Under the pieces are notes generated by a model, which saw only the letters and a list, made by a program, of their open reading frames with translations, searched no databases and had not been told where the DNA came from. The position numbers were made by a program, and so were the translations under genes. A DNA stretch of 32,837 nucleotides from an uncultured Parabacteroides sp. (GTDB taxonomy: Bacteria; Bacteroidota; Bacteroidia; Bacteroidales; Tannerellaceae): the NCBI GenBank assembly GCA_946055095.1, contig CAMGEM010000006.1:1-32837 (forward strand), given 5' to 3'. Shown here in pieces: positions 18,384 to 27,887 of this stretch; position 1 is the stretch's first letter; each line of letters starts with the position of its first letter.

Positions 18384-19025
18384 TTACCGCACGTAAGCCA
18401 CCAAGCCAGGGAGAGTAGGATGGTCGCAAAAGAGTGCTTCTTTACCACTCACACGAAACGTCATCAGCTTCCAGATGATCAGCATATCTCCTCCACCACC
18501 GATCACCATCAGCAAGGCGATTACAAACCATCCCCAATCATTCATCGCTATGGCGATAAATGCAGGCAGAAAGCCCACTATAATCGTTGGCATAGCCGCT
18601 CCCCAAATATATTGCCTCCGTGTCAACGGTTCGATGCAGGCGCAATAGGGCGTCAACATCGACCAGATCACGCCAAATTGAATGGCCTTGTAGCGATGTG
18701 GGGCAAACCATCCGAACACAGCCCCATGAATCAACTCATGCAACACCGTGAGTAGCAATACGATCGCCACCACAACCAAAGGGAAGAAGGAGGCTTCCGC
18801 CATGTCCCATCCTTCATAATCCATCGGTGTCAGCAGAGTGAACAACCCCATCAGTACCAATACAAAGGGCATCGACATAACAAAGCCTAACCAGTTCGCT
18901 TTCGAAACGCTCACCGTCAAGTCATGCCGCTCATAACCTTCCGCTATCCGACGCTCATTCTCCGCATCAAAAGCCTCTTTTCGGAGCAACTCTGCTTTCG
19001 ATAGTTTTCGTTCTTTTGTCATCAC
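18384..19025 (-). CDS. DUF3267-like membrane metalloprotease-type protein
   Basis: Hydrophobic helices with VLHELIHGAVFGWF (HExxH), YCACIEPLTRRQYIWGA. Confidence 0.75.
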   Translation of the reverse strand: MMTKERKLSKAELLRKEAFDAENERRIAEGYERHDLTVSVSKANWLGFVMSMPFVLVLMGLFTLLTPMDYEGWDMAEASFFPLVVVAIVLLLTVLHELIHGAVFGWFAPHRYKAIQFGVIWSMLTPYCACIEPLTRRQYIWGAAMPTIIVGFLPAFIAIAMNDWGWFVIALLMVIGGGGDMLIIWKLMTFRVSGKEALFCDHPTLPGLVAYVR

Positions 19026-19037
19026 TCATCTGTTTAT

Positions 19038-20387
19038 TTATTCATCCAAATAATCGATTTTTAGGTCGTAATCCCACTGATCAAAATAGAGATTACCGCC
19101 AGCCCATTCCACCTCGCCTCTCTGGAAATCAACGGTCTCACTGCGAGGATAGCGTTTCTCTGGATCGAGAGGCATTCCATAGTCATTGTTGACAATCCAG
19201 CGCCAAGCATCGATACCGCCCAAGAAGAACCAATGCTCATCCTCGTTCCGCGCAAAGGTAGGCACGCCAAAAGACTGATCAACAGGCACCCAACCTACAC
19301 CCTCGAAATAGATCTCACCCCAATCGTGCAGGTTCCATTCCCCGGGATGAAGCATGAAACCGCTCTGGAAATGGGAAGGAATACCACAGAGCCGACAAAG
19401 CGTCAAGAAGAGCAGAGTGACCTGGCCGCAGTCGCCATGCCGATTGGTCAACACATATTCCGGAATATGATCAATGGTCGAATATTCCCGTGCGGATGCC
19501 CATGGGAAATGGTCATTGACCCATTGGAAAAGCAGACGAGCCTTCCGAAGCGGATGCTCCTCGCCCGCAGTCAACTCAGCCGCCAACTGGCGCAACCGAG
19601 GTGTGAAACGGATGTGCTGATCCCGCTCTCCTGTATAGGTTCGATAGAGCACTGTAGTCGTATCGTAGGGAAGCACCTGCTCGGGACGCAAGTCATGCCA
19701 TTCCGCAGCAGAGGCAAATGAGAAGGTCTCGCTGAAAACTGTCGGCTGCCCCTTCACAGCAGGTTTCTCCATGTAGAGCGTGCTATGCATACAGCCCTCA
19801 GCCGAATGCTGATAGTGTTTCTCACTGGTTGCCAAAAGTTTCACCTCAGATTGACGAGACACATCCATGCGTGGAAAAGGCAACCAGCAACGCACCCGTT
19901 CACCTGCGGGTACCGCATCGGCTTCAACAGTCAGCGTGTAAGTGATCCGAAAACGTTTAGTCTCCACAAAGGGTGTCTGTTGCGCACGAACCGCACGAAT
20001 CACTTCCGGCAAATGTCGCTGATTCACCTGTTCGCTACCGCTGAGCGCGCTTCCCTCCTTGGCGATCTTCAAAGCCCGACATACCGAATCAATCCGGAAA
20101 AGATTAGGTGCCGCATTGCGGAAATAGCGCTTCTCCCCGTCGATGAGCATACATTCCAAGGCTCCCTGCTCCTCCCATTGCCGCAACTGTGCCTCGCTCA
20201 CGTCGGGGATATATTGCTCGATATAGGCTTTCACCTCCGCCTCTGTCCGACAGAAATCCAAGCTCAACCGATGGTGTAAATCCTCTTCCCAGCTGTAGGC
20301 TTCCCTGTTTGATGTTGGCTGACAAGCCATCATCAAACTGACGAATGCCATGCCATAGATCCACAATCTCTTCATACTTGCAATCAT
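19038..20387 (-). CDS. Transglutaminase-domain lipoprotein
   Basis: Lipobox VSLMMAC; RHGDCGQVTLLFLTLCRLCGIPSHFQSGF (Cys), LHDWGEIYFEGVGWVPVDQSFG (His/Asp). Confidence 0.88.
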   Translation of the reverse strand: MIASMKRLWIYGMAFVSLMMACQPTSNREAYSWEEDLHHRLSLDFCRTEAEVKAYIEQYIPDVSEAQLRQWEEQGALECMLIDGEKRYFRNAAPNLFRIDSVCRALKIAKEGSALSGSEQVNQRHLPEVIRAVRAQQTPFVETKRFRITYTLTVEADAVPAGERVRCWLPFPRMDVSRQSEVKLLATSEKHYQHSAEGCMHSTLYMEKPAVKGQPTVFSETFSFASAAEWHDLRPEQVLPYDTTTVLYRTYTGERDQHIRFTPRLRQLAAELTAGEEHPLRKARLLFQWVNDHFPWASAREYSTIDHIPEYVLTNRHGDCGQVTLLFLTLCRLCGIPSHFQSGFMLHPGEWNLHDWGEIYFEGVGWVPVDQSFGVPTFARNEDEHWFFLGGIDAWRWIVNNDYGMPLDPEKRYPRSETVDFQRGEVEWAGGNLYFDQWDYDLKIDYLDE

Positions 20388-20411
20388 TTAATAGGTAAAA
20401 CGACTCATGCT

Positions 20412-21581
20412 CTATACTAATTCAACACCGATACCGGGTCTATCCGACAAGGTAATCTTGCCATTGACCACCTCCATACCCCGAAAACGGTCATTGGCGA
20501 TGAGCAAATTGCCATCGAGATCGGCAAAATCGACCGCAGGAGAAAGTTGAGCCGCCGCAGAGCAAGCACAGGAGGTCTCCGTCATGCAACCGACCATTAC
20601 CTTCATGTCCAAGGCTCTCGCCAAAGTGAGCATTTTCCATGCCTCCCGCATCCCCGTGCATTTCATCAGCTTAATATTGATGCCGCTGAATACGCCCTTC
20701 AAAGCAGCCACATCCTTGAGTCGCTGGATCGACTCATCCGCAAAAACAGGCAACGGACTACGCTCCGTCACCCAAGCGATGTCGTCGATCTGTCCCTTCG
20801 GCAAGGGCTGTTCGATCATCACGATGCCTCGTTCTTTCAGCCAATGTATCATGTCCAGCGCCTGCTGCCGCTCTTTCCATCCCTGATTCGCATCAATGGC
20901 AATAGGCAGATCGGTCACGGAACGGATGGTCTCGATCATCTCCTTGTCATTGTCTCGCCCCAATTTCACCTTGAGGATGTTGAAACGCTCCGCACATTCA
21001 CGGGTTTTCTGACGAACCACGTCAGGGGTATCAATGCCAATCGTAAAGGTGGTAGAGGGAGTCTTCTCCCGATCCAACCCCCAAATGCGGTACCAAGGAG
21101 CCTGTAGCAGCTTGCCAACCAGATCATGCAGGGCAATATCTACCGCAGCCTTAGCCGCCGCATTCCCTGCATCCAGCGCATCGATCTTCGCCAAGATCTC
21201 CTCCAACTGAAAAGGATCGGAGAAGTCACCAATCATACGTTGTACCCGTGCCAAAAAGGCTTGCACGCTCTCCATCGACCCCAATTCCTGTTGCAAGTAG
21301 GGAGGCATGGAGGCCTCGCCATAGCCGGTCAGTCCCTCATAGTGGATTTCCACTTGGACATCTGGGGTCGTGGAACGAGAATAGGAGGCCACGGTAAAGA
21401 CATGGCGCAGCTTCAGCTCATAGGGAAAGAAACGAAGCGTCATCTTCGGTTTGGCTCCCACGATGTGGTTGAGATAATAGGGTGCAGGGAAGGCCGTTCG
21501 AGCCGCACCTACTTGTGGCAACAACACACCTCCAAGGGTGGTCAGTGTCGCCTGCTTGATGAAATTCCGCCGTGTAATCAT
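20412..21581 (-). CDS. Dipeptide epimerase (enolase superfamily, L-Ala-D/L-Glu epimerase-like) with Tat-type signal
   Basis: TRRNFIKQATLTTLGGVLLP leader; LKVKLG, AIDANQGW, MIEQPLP, VFADESI, NIKLMKCTG motifs. Confidence 0.88.
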   Translation of the reverse strand: MITRRNFIKQATLTTLGGVLLPQVGAARTAFPAPYYLNHIVGAKPKMTLRFFPYELKLRHVFTVASYSRSTTPDVQVEIHYEGLTGYGEASMPPYLQQELGSMESVQAFLARVQRMIGDFSDPFQLEEILAKIDALDAGNAAAKAAVDIALHDLVGKLLQAPWYRIWGLDREKTPSTTFTIGIDTPDVVRQKTRECAERFNILKVKLGRDNDKEMIETIRSVTDLPIAIDANQGWKERQQALDMIHWLKERGIVMIEQPLPKGQIDDIAWVTERSPLPVFADESIQRLKDVAALKGVFSGINIKLMKCTGMREAWKMLTLARALDMKVMVGCMTETSCACSAAAQLSPAVDFADLDGNLLIANDRFRGMEVVNGKITLSDRPGIGVELV

Positions 21582-22828
21582 AACTGATAAAATGGATTGG
21601 TTCGTGTCGTATGGAGTTCAGGCTGCTTGTCAATAACAGGAAGCACCCGTGCCGCAAACAGTAAGCGTCCTAAATTGTAGGCATCAAAAAGGGGATCTTC
21701 CGGGTCGAAACTGCTAATGTGCACATCGCCTTGGGAATGAATGAACCGTTTGTTGCCCAAGTAAAAAGCCACATGGATCACCCGCTCTTTACGTTCTGGG
21801 GTGGCAGGCTTACCGAAAAAGATCAAGTCTCCCGGCTGCAGGTTACTAAAGTCAGGCGCAATATCGATGTGCTCTCCGGTATAGGCCTGCTGCGAGGCAT
21901 CCCTGGGAATGAGAATGTCATGCATGAAGAGTGTCGTACGCACGAAACCACTGCAATCGACCCCTTTGGGGGAAGTTCCAGCCCAAAGGTAGGGAATACC
22001 CATCATCTGTTGGGCTGTACGCAGGATACTCCCCGCATCCTGCTTGAGTTGCCGACGCCAAATCGATTCCGGCTGTGCCAAGGATTGCGCAATGTACCCC
22101 TCTCGTCCATCGGGATAGGCCACCTGATAGAAACCTTTCTTTTTCCCCATCAATTTGAACCGATTACCTGCCACACAGTCTGAAACCGGTTGCGCATGAA
22201 GGTTAGGCTCTTGATAAACCGTACCATAGAGCGCAGTCACGATCAATTTCTCCGCTTGGTTCCAAGCAGTGAGTTCCTCCCGTGTCACGGGGTATATACC
22301 AACATGATGTACCCACCCTATGTAGCGATCCGGAGTCTGAATGCGATACCATCCCTCATCTTGCAGCAACTTTACCGGCATACCGAGCAGGGCTTGTGTG
22401 GACATCTCCGACGAGAAATCAGCCGCAGTACGCAGGTTGCAGACCGAGACATTCACGATACCATAGCAGCGACCCTTTAGCTCCTCCGCTTCAGGAAGCA
22501 ATTTCAAGCAATCCATCACGGTGTAATTCCGCTCCGCCAGTCCTCGCAGCAGGGCTTGCTTGGCCTCAGCGGAAGTGGTTACCCCACGCAACATCACCCG
22601 ATGCGCATCACAGGTATAATCCACTTGGAAAAGTGCCACCCGTTGATCGGGCGCATAAAGTTGACGCAAACTGTCGTTGAGATGGACAATCTCAGTAGGA
22701 AGTACCGGATCTCCCGCCTGGGCTGGCATAGCGACCATGCCCCACAAGAGAAAGAGCACCAATAGCCAACTCCCCCCGATAACCGATCGGCCATTAAACT
22801 TGACTTGATGTAGATACATACGTTTCAT
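21578..22828 (-). CDS. NlpC/P60 family cysteine peptidase with SH3 domains
   Basis: GIPYLWAGTSPKGVDCSGFVRTTLFMHDILIPRDASQQ and GDLIFFGK...HVAFYLGNKRFIHSQG; 4-bp overlap with the epimerase gene. Confidence 0.92.
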   Translation of the reverse strand: MKRMYLHQVKFNGRSVIGGSWLLVLFLLWGMVAMPAQAGDPVLPTEIVHLNDSLRQLYAPDQRVALFQVDYTCDAHRVMLRGVTTSAEAKQALLRGLAERNYTVMDCLKLLPEAEELKGRCYGIVNVSVCNLRTAADFSSEMSTQALLGMPVKLLQDEGWYRIQTPDRYIGWVHHVGIYPVTREELTAWNQAEKLIVTALYGTVYQEPNLHAQPVSDCVAGNRFKLMGKKKGFYQVAYPDGREGYIAQSLAQPESIWRRQLKQDAGSILRTAQQMMGIPYLWAGTSPKGVDCSGFVRTTLFMHDILIPRDASQQAYTGEHIDIAPDFSNLQPGDLIFFGKPATPERKERVIHVAFYLGNKRFIHSQGDVHISSFDPEDPLFDAYNLGRLLFAARVLPVIDKQPELHTTRTNPFYQL

Positions 22829-22860
22829 GATTTATTTTGTTACTAACTCAAGGAAAACAC

Positions 22861-22938
22861 GAAACCCCTCCAGCGTACGCATAAATGCGAAATCGGCCGA
22901 AGGGGTTCCGCGATGTGATTGCCTCTGAAAGAAGAGGC
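22861..22938 (-). terminator. Two stem-loops downstream of rpiB, likely terminator
   Basis: GCCTCT-GAAAGA-AGAGGC (22921-22938), and AACCCCT/AGGGGTT (22863-22869/22901-22907) enclosing CGCAT-AA-ATGCG. Confidence 0.5.
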
Positions 22939-22954
22939 ATCCTGCGTGTCCGTT

Positions 22955-23392
22955 CTATTTCTGCAAAGGAATCTTACCTACTCGACGTTGATGGCGACCA
23001 CCTTCAAAATCCGTATCTAAAAAGGTCTCCACCAAGTTCTTGGCCAACACGTTAGCCACAAAACGACCTGGCATCACCAAAACATTCGCATCGTTATGCT
23101 CTCGTGCCAAGCGAGCGATCTCCTCGCTCCAGCAGAGTGCCGCACGTACACTTTGATGTTTGTTCAACGTCATGCTGATACCATTTCCCGTACCACAGAT
23201 AGCGATGCCTGGATATACCTCGCCCGCCTCAATAGCCATGCCCAACTGATGGGCAAAATCGGGATAATCGCAACTCTCTGACGAGAAACAGCCAAAATCC
23301 TTGTAAGATAACCCCCGTGCGTCGAGCACAGTTTTCACAAACTCCTTTAACTCGTAACCAGCGTGGTCACAACACAAACCTACTATCGCCAT
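22955..23392 (-). CDS. rpiB: Ribose-5-phosphate isomerase B
   Basis: GLCCDHAGYELK and GIAICGTGNGISMTLNK motifs; adjacent to transketolase. Confidence 0.93.
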   Translation of the reverse strand: MAIVGLCCDHAGYELKEFVKTVLDARGLSYKDFGCFSSESCDYPDFAHQLGMAIEAGEVYPGIAICGTGNGISMTLNKHQSVRAALCWSEEIARLAREHNDANVLVMPGRFVANVLAKNLVETFLDTDFEGGRHQRRVGKIPLQK

Positions 23393-23395
23393 GCT

Positions 23396-25438
23396 TTATG
23401 CTAAAAATTCCTTTACTTGTTGATATACATGCTGCGCCGTGAAACCGAGCTTCTCATCGAGCACCTTGTAAGGAGCGGAGAAGCCGAACGACTCGAGACC
23501 CCAGATCTTACTGTTAGATCCTACCAAGCCCTCCAAGGTCACTGGCAAACCTGCTGTCAAGCCAAACACTTTGCTTCCTGTCGGGATAACAGACTCTTGA
23601 TATTCCTTGGATTGCGCACGGAACAGACCTTCTGACGGAGCGGATACGATACGCAACTTGATACCATCGGCACGCAACAACGCAGCACCCTCTACCAATG
23701 TAGATACCTCTGAACCGGAAGCGACCAAGATCACATCGGGGTTGGCATCCTCATTGACAATGTAGGCACCCTTCGCTGCCTGCAACGCCTCTTGATAGCG
23801 ATCTGTATCAGCAGGCAAATTATTGATATTCTGACGAGAGAAAATCAATGCAGTCGGTGTGGAAGTATTCTCCATCGCCAACTTCCAAGCCACGGTAGCC
23901 TCCTCTACGTCAGCCGGACGAAGCACGAGCATAGAGCTCTTTCCCTTATGGTTCTTCAGTTTTTCCAACAGACGGACTTGTGCCTCCTGCTCAACCGGCT
24001 CGTGCGTCGGGCCATCCTCGCCGACACGGAACGCATCGTGTGTCCAGATGAACTTCACGGGCAACTCCATCAACGCAGCCATACGCATCGCAGGTTTCAT
24101 GTAATCAGAGAAGACAAAGAAGGTACCACAAGCAGCGATCACACCTCCATGCAGGCACATACCGATGCAGATACATGCCATCGTCAGCTCAGCCACACCG
24201 GCCTGGAAGAAGGCACCGCTGAAATCGCCTTTCACAAACGCATGGGTCTTCTTCAAGAAACCGTCGGTCTTATCAGAGTTAGAAAGGTCGGCCGAAGCCA
24301 CCACCATGTTCTCTACCTGCTCAGCCAAAACACCTAATACCGTGGCTGAACCCGCACGAGTTGCCTGATTCGGCTTTTGCTGAATAGCTGCCCAGTCAAT
24401 AGCGGGCACCTGGCCAGAGAACCATTGCTCCAACTTGGCTGCCAAATCGGGATGCGCCTCGCTCCATGCCTTCTTAGCGGCGTAACGCTCGGCAACGATA
24501 GCCTCCAACTCCGCACGACGCTTCGCATAGATCGCCTCCACCTCGGGGAAGATCGTGAAGGGATGCTCCGGATCACCACCCAAGTTCTTAATGGTCTCAG
24601 CGATAGAAGCACCAGCTGCAGAGAGCGGTTGACCGTGTGTGCTCACCTTGTTCTCATAGCTGCTTTGGTCGGGACCCATAGCACCCTTACCCATCAACGT
24701 ATCACCGATGATCAATGTAGGACGCATGCTCTCAGCCTTCGCCTCTGTCAAGGCCGCACGAATCTGCTGAACGTCATTGCCATTGATATGCAAGACTTTC
24801 CATCCCCATGCCTCATATTTTTTCTGTACGTCCTCAGCATCCACCTCGTCCACTTTCGTAGAAAGCTGAATGTTGTTGGCGTCATAGAACATAATCAAAT
24901 TACCCAAGCCTAATGTACCAGCCACACGACCTGCGCCTTGAGAGATCTCCTCCTGAATGCCACCATCAGAGATATAGGCATAGATGGTTTGGTTCATGAC
25001 CTCCTTACCCAAACGTGCCTGAAGGAACTTCGCCGCGATAGCAGCACCCACCGCATAAGTATGTCCTTGTCCTAACGGACCAGAGGTATTCTCGATGCCT
25101 CGGCAGACATCCACCTCGGGGTGTCCCGGTGTCACGCTACCCCATTGACGGAACTGTTGCAGCTCCTCCAACGTGTACTTGCCACACAACGCCAAGACAC
25201 TGTAAAGCATTGGTGACATGTGACCCGGATCCAAGAAGAAGCGATCACGCCCCTCCCACTTCGGGTTCTGAGGATCATATACTAAAAATTCCGAGAACAG
25301 CACGTTGACAAAATCCGCGCCACCCATTGCGCCACCCGGATGGCCGGATTTCGCTTTCTCCACCATAGACGCAGCCAGGATACGGATGTTATCCGCTGCT
25401 CGGTTCATCACTTGAATATCGTTCATGTTATGTAACAA
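23396..25438 (-). CDS. tkt: Transketolase
   Basis: ASMVEKAKSGHPGGAMGGAD, GHPEVD, GPLGQG and WTHDAFRVGEDGPTHEPVEQ. Confidence 0.96.
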   Translation of the reverse strand: MLHNMNDIQVMNRAADNIRILAASMVEKAKSGHPGGAMGGADFVNVLFSEFLVYDPQNPKWEGRDRFFLDPGHMSPMLYSVLALCGKYTLEELQQFRQWGSVTPGHPEVDVCRGIENTSGPLGQGHTYAVGAAIAAKFLQARLGKEVMNQTIYAYISDGGIQEEISQGAGRVAGTLGLGNLIMFYDANNIQLSTKVDEVDAEDVQKKYEAWGWKVLHINGNDVQQIRAALTEAKAESMRPTLIIGDTLMGKGAMGPDQSSYENKVSTHGQPLSAAGASIAETIKNLGGDPEHPFTIFPEVEAIYAKRRAELEAIVAERYAAKKAWSEAHPDLAAKLEQWFSGQVPAIDWAAIQQKPNQATRAGSATVLGVLAEQVENMVVASADLSNSDKTDGFLKKTHAFVKGDFSGAFFQAGVAELTMACICIGMCLHGGVIAACGTFFVFSDYMKPAMRMAALMELPVKFIWTHDAFRVGEDGPTHEPVEQEAQVRLLEKLKNHKGKSSMLVLRPADVEEATVAWKLAMENTSTPTALIFSRQNINNLPADTDRYQEALQAAKGAYIVNEDANPDVILVASGSEVSTLVEGAALLRADGIKLRIVSAPSEGLFRAQSKEYQESVIPTGSKVFGLTAGLPVTLEGLVGSNSKIWGLESFGFSAPYKVLDEKLGFTAQHVYQQVKEFLA

Positions 25439-25574
25439 AATTATTTTCTGCCGCGAAGATAGCCATTCTATTTTATTTATGAGGGATTATTTTCGCAGAC
25501 AAAAAGAAAAAACTTCTCTTTGAGCCAAAGTAAGAGACACTTTATGGTAAAAATCCTACCTTTGTAGAAAATCA

Positions 25575-25611
25575 GAGGGCGCACCAAATCTATTCGATTT
25601 GATACGCCCTC
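25575..25611 (-). terminator. Strong inverted repeat between the beta-barrel gene and transketolase
   Basis: GAGGGCG-CAC-CAAATC-TATTC-GATTTG-ATA-CGCCCTC; lies 14 bp past the end of the minus-strand gene at 25625. Confidence 0.6.
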
Positions 25612-25624
25612 ACCCCATTTTTTC

Positions 25625-26107
25625 TTAGAAGTTATAGCCTACACGCACAGCGAACATGGCTTGATCCATGTCTTTGATGATGTTGTATTTCAGATCCAGA
25701 CCGATCGTGAACTGGCTCGTGGCATAGAACTCACCACCTAAACCGATATTTGCACCTAAGCGGGTCTCGTTGTGAGAGAGGTCATTACCCGCATCCCAAT
25801 TCCAGAAAGAGAGGCTTAAACCTGCCAATGGATAGAAACCAAACTGATCACTCAACCGGAACAGATAATGCGCATTCATATCAATCGCCCAAGCACTATG
25901 GCCATCGTTCTTCGCGAAATAGGTCAAACTGGGATTCAAACGGAACTCATCGGTGAGGTTGTAGCGATAATCCACACCTAAGGTCGCATTCTCTGAGTCA
26001 AAACCATATCCAATGTTGAAACCCACTTGTTGATCTCCTTGGCGATTCTGTGCAAACGCACCGAGGCTGATAACAGCCAACATAAGCATTACGAATAACT
26101 TTTTCAT
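25625..26107 (-). CDS. Outer-membrane beta-barrel (porin/OmpX-like) protein
   Basis: Signal peptide MKKLFVMLMLAVISLGAFAQ; repeated amphipathic strands; C-terminal VGYNF. Confidence 0.85.
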   Translation of the reverse strand: MKKLFVMLMLAVISLGAFAQNRQGDQQVGFNIGYGFDSENATLGVDYRYNLTDEFRLNPSLTYFAKNDGHSAWAIDMNAHYLFRLSDQFGFYPLAGLSLSFWNWDAGNDLSHNETRLGANIGLGGEFYATSQFTIGLDLKYNIIKDMDQAMFAVRVGYNF

Positions 26108-26149
26108 ACGTTCTTCCTTTTTTAGTTTAACAATCAGATTTTTCTGTTA

Positions 26150-26177
26150 GTAGAGACGTAGCACGCTACGTCTCTAC
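26150..26177. repeat. 28-bp perfect-arm palindromic repeat, intergenic copy
   Basis: GTAGAGACGTAGC-AC-GCTACGTCTCTAC; nearly the same as 4919-4946. Confidence 0.9.
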
Positions 26178-26186
26178 TGGCTTATG

Positions 26187-26208
26187 AACATGTTGCTCGC
26201 AACATGTT
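26187..26208. repeat. 22-bp palindrome at the stop codon of the C69 dipeptidase gene
   Basis: AACATGTTGC-TC-GCAACATGTT, perfect 10-bp arms. Confidence 0.85.
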
Positions 26209-27848
26209 TATTTGACTTTCAAACGCTCTCCTGCGCTTTTCACAATCGAGCGATAATATTCCTCATCATAGCCGGGGAAGTCAGGATAAGCCGGAAGACC
26301 ATAGGCGTTACGCTTGAACTGGCCGTTCTCCTCCTTCTTCACATTGCCGTCGATATACTTCACGACCAAGTATTCTCCCAACTTCTTCCAACGAGCGGTC
26401 GCATTGTCGGCCGTAGAGGTACTGAACCAAGTCAAGAACTCCACAGCCTCCTTCGGATCTTTCGCATACAACTCTTGCGCAGCCTTATCGATCGCTGGGA
26501 TCACCTCCTGATAGTGGTTCTCCAACTCTTGCTGCACCTTGCGAATATCCTGAATCATGAAACTGTATTTATTGTAGGCCATGTTCGCTACCCAGTTGTG
26601 CATCCAGAAGGCAGAGGTCCAAGAGAAGTTGAGCAAATCGCCATTACCTACCCGGTAGCACTCCGGTACACGGACAGATGAGGCATAGACGGGGTTGAAT
26701 ACGGCCATATCGGCATCATCCACACCAAACCATAAGATACCGCCAATCGCATCGGGCAGCCACTCACGCATCTGCGGCACGATCACAAAGCCGGTCTGCT
26801 GCGTAGCGATGGCACGCTCGTTGGTATATTCCACGCCATCCACCTTGAAGGTCATCGGACGCCAACGGTAAGGCACCTTGTAGGGACCTGCACCCGCATC
26901 TTTCGTCATATCCAAATCGGTTCCCTCATAGTGGTTACGCATACCTTGCTGCACATCCTGCACAGAGAGTTTACGGTTCGGCTTTATATAAAGTGGCATC
27001 GGCTGCTTTGTCGGATCACCCTTGATGAAGTCAGTGTATTGATCCATCGCAGGGTCATACTGACGGAAGAAAGACCAGACACGTGCCTCACAGCCGCGCA
27101 ACGCTCCGAAATCATACGGGCAATAGGCCTGCTGGAAGCTGAAATCGGCATCCTTTCCCTTGAAATAGCCCTTCTCACGTGCAAAAGAAACCACATCCGG
27201 CGCATAGAGACAGTTCTCCTTATCATCAAACGGTATCTGCTGGATGCGAGATTGATTAGCATGTGCCGAGATACAATCATCGGGGATGCGGATTGCTACC
27301 CAGATTGCCCCTTTACGACCGGGACCTTTACCGACCATCTCCATGACCCAAGCCTCGTGCTTATCAGCGATCGAGAAAGTCTCACCTCCACTGTAATAGC
27401 CATACTCAGCCACCAAGTCTGTCATCACCTTAATGGCTTCACGAGCGGTCTTCGCACGCTGCAAGGTAATGTAAATCAAGCTACCATAATCCATGATGCC
27501 CGCCGTATCACGCAACTCACGACGGCCGCCGAACGTACTCTCGGTGATGGCCAACTGATGCTCGTTCATATTGCCCACCACGTTATAGGTACGTTCCACC
27601 TGAGCGATCGTACCTAAAGGTTTGCCAGTGTCCCATTCCACCACGTCGAGCGTAGCACCCTTAGGCCAAGTAGCTGCCGGCCAATGATACATCTCCCCAT
27701 ACAGGCCATGTGAATCCGCCGCATAACTAATCATCACGGAACCATCAATGGATGCCTTCTTTCCCACCAACAGTCCGGTACAAGCCAATGCCTCCACGCC
27801 AGACAAGAGCAAGGCGCAACAGGCAACCAGAAGTCCTTTCTTTTTCAT
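26208..27848 (-). CDS. C69 family dipeptidase
   Basis: ALACTGLLVGKKASIDGSVMISYAADSHG with N-terminal nucleophile Cys after signal peptide; ESTFGGRREL. Confidence 0.9.
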   Translation of the reverse strand: MKKKGLLVACCALLLSGVEALACTGLLVGKKASIDGSVMISYAADSHGLYGEMYHWPAATWPKGATLDVVEWDTGKPLGTIAQVERTYNVVGNMNEHQLAITESTFGGRRELRDTAGIMDYGSLIYITLQRAKTAREAIKVMTDLVAEYGYYSGGETFSIADKHEAWVMEMVGKGPGRKGAIWVAIRIPDDCISAHANQSRIQQIPFDDKENCLYAPDVVSFAREKGYFKGKDADFSFQQAYCPYDFGALRGCEARVWSFFRQYDPAMDQYTDFIKGDPTKQPMPLYIKPNRKLSVQDVQQGMRNHYEGTDLDMTKDAGAGPYKVPYRWRPMTFKVDGVEYTNERAIATQQTGFVIVPQMREWLPDAIGGILWFGVDDADMAVFNPVYASSVRVPECYRVGNGDLLNFSWTSAFWMHNWVANMAYNKYSFMIQDIRKVQQELENHYQEVIPAIDKAAQELYAKDPKEAVEFLTWFSTSTADNATARWKKLGEYLVVKYIDGNVKKEENGQFKRNAYGLPAYPDFPGYDEEYYRSIVKSAGERLKVK

Positions 27849-27887
27849 ATTTTCCTTTTTTTATTTGTTTGTTCGTCTTTCGTTTGT

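Noticed and set aside
26931-27617. 228-aa plus-strand ORF opposite the C69 dipeptidase
   Set aside because: Antisense overlap with a gene that has clear motifs; no recognisable domain.
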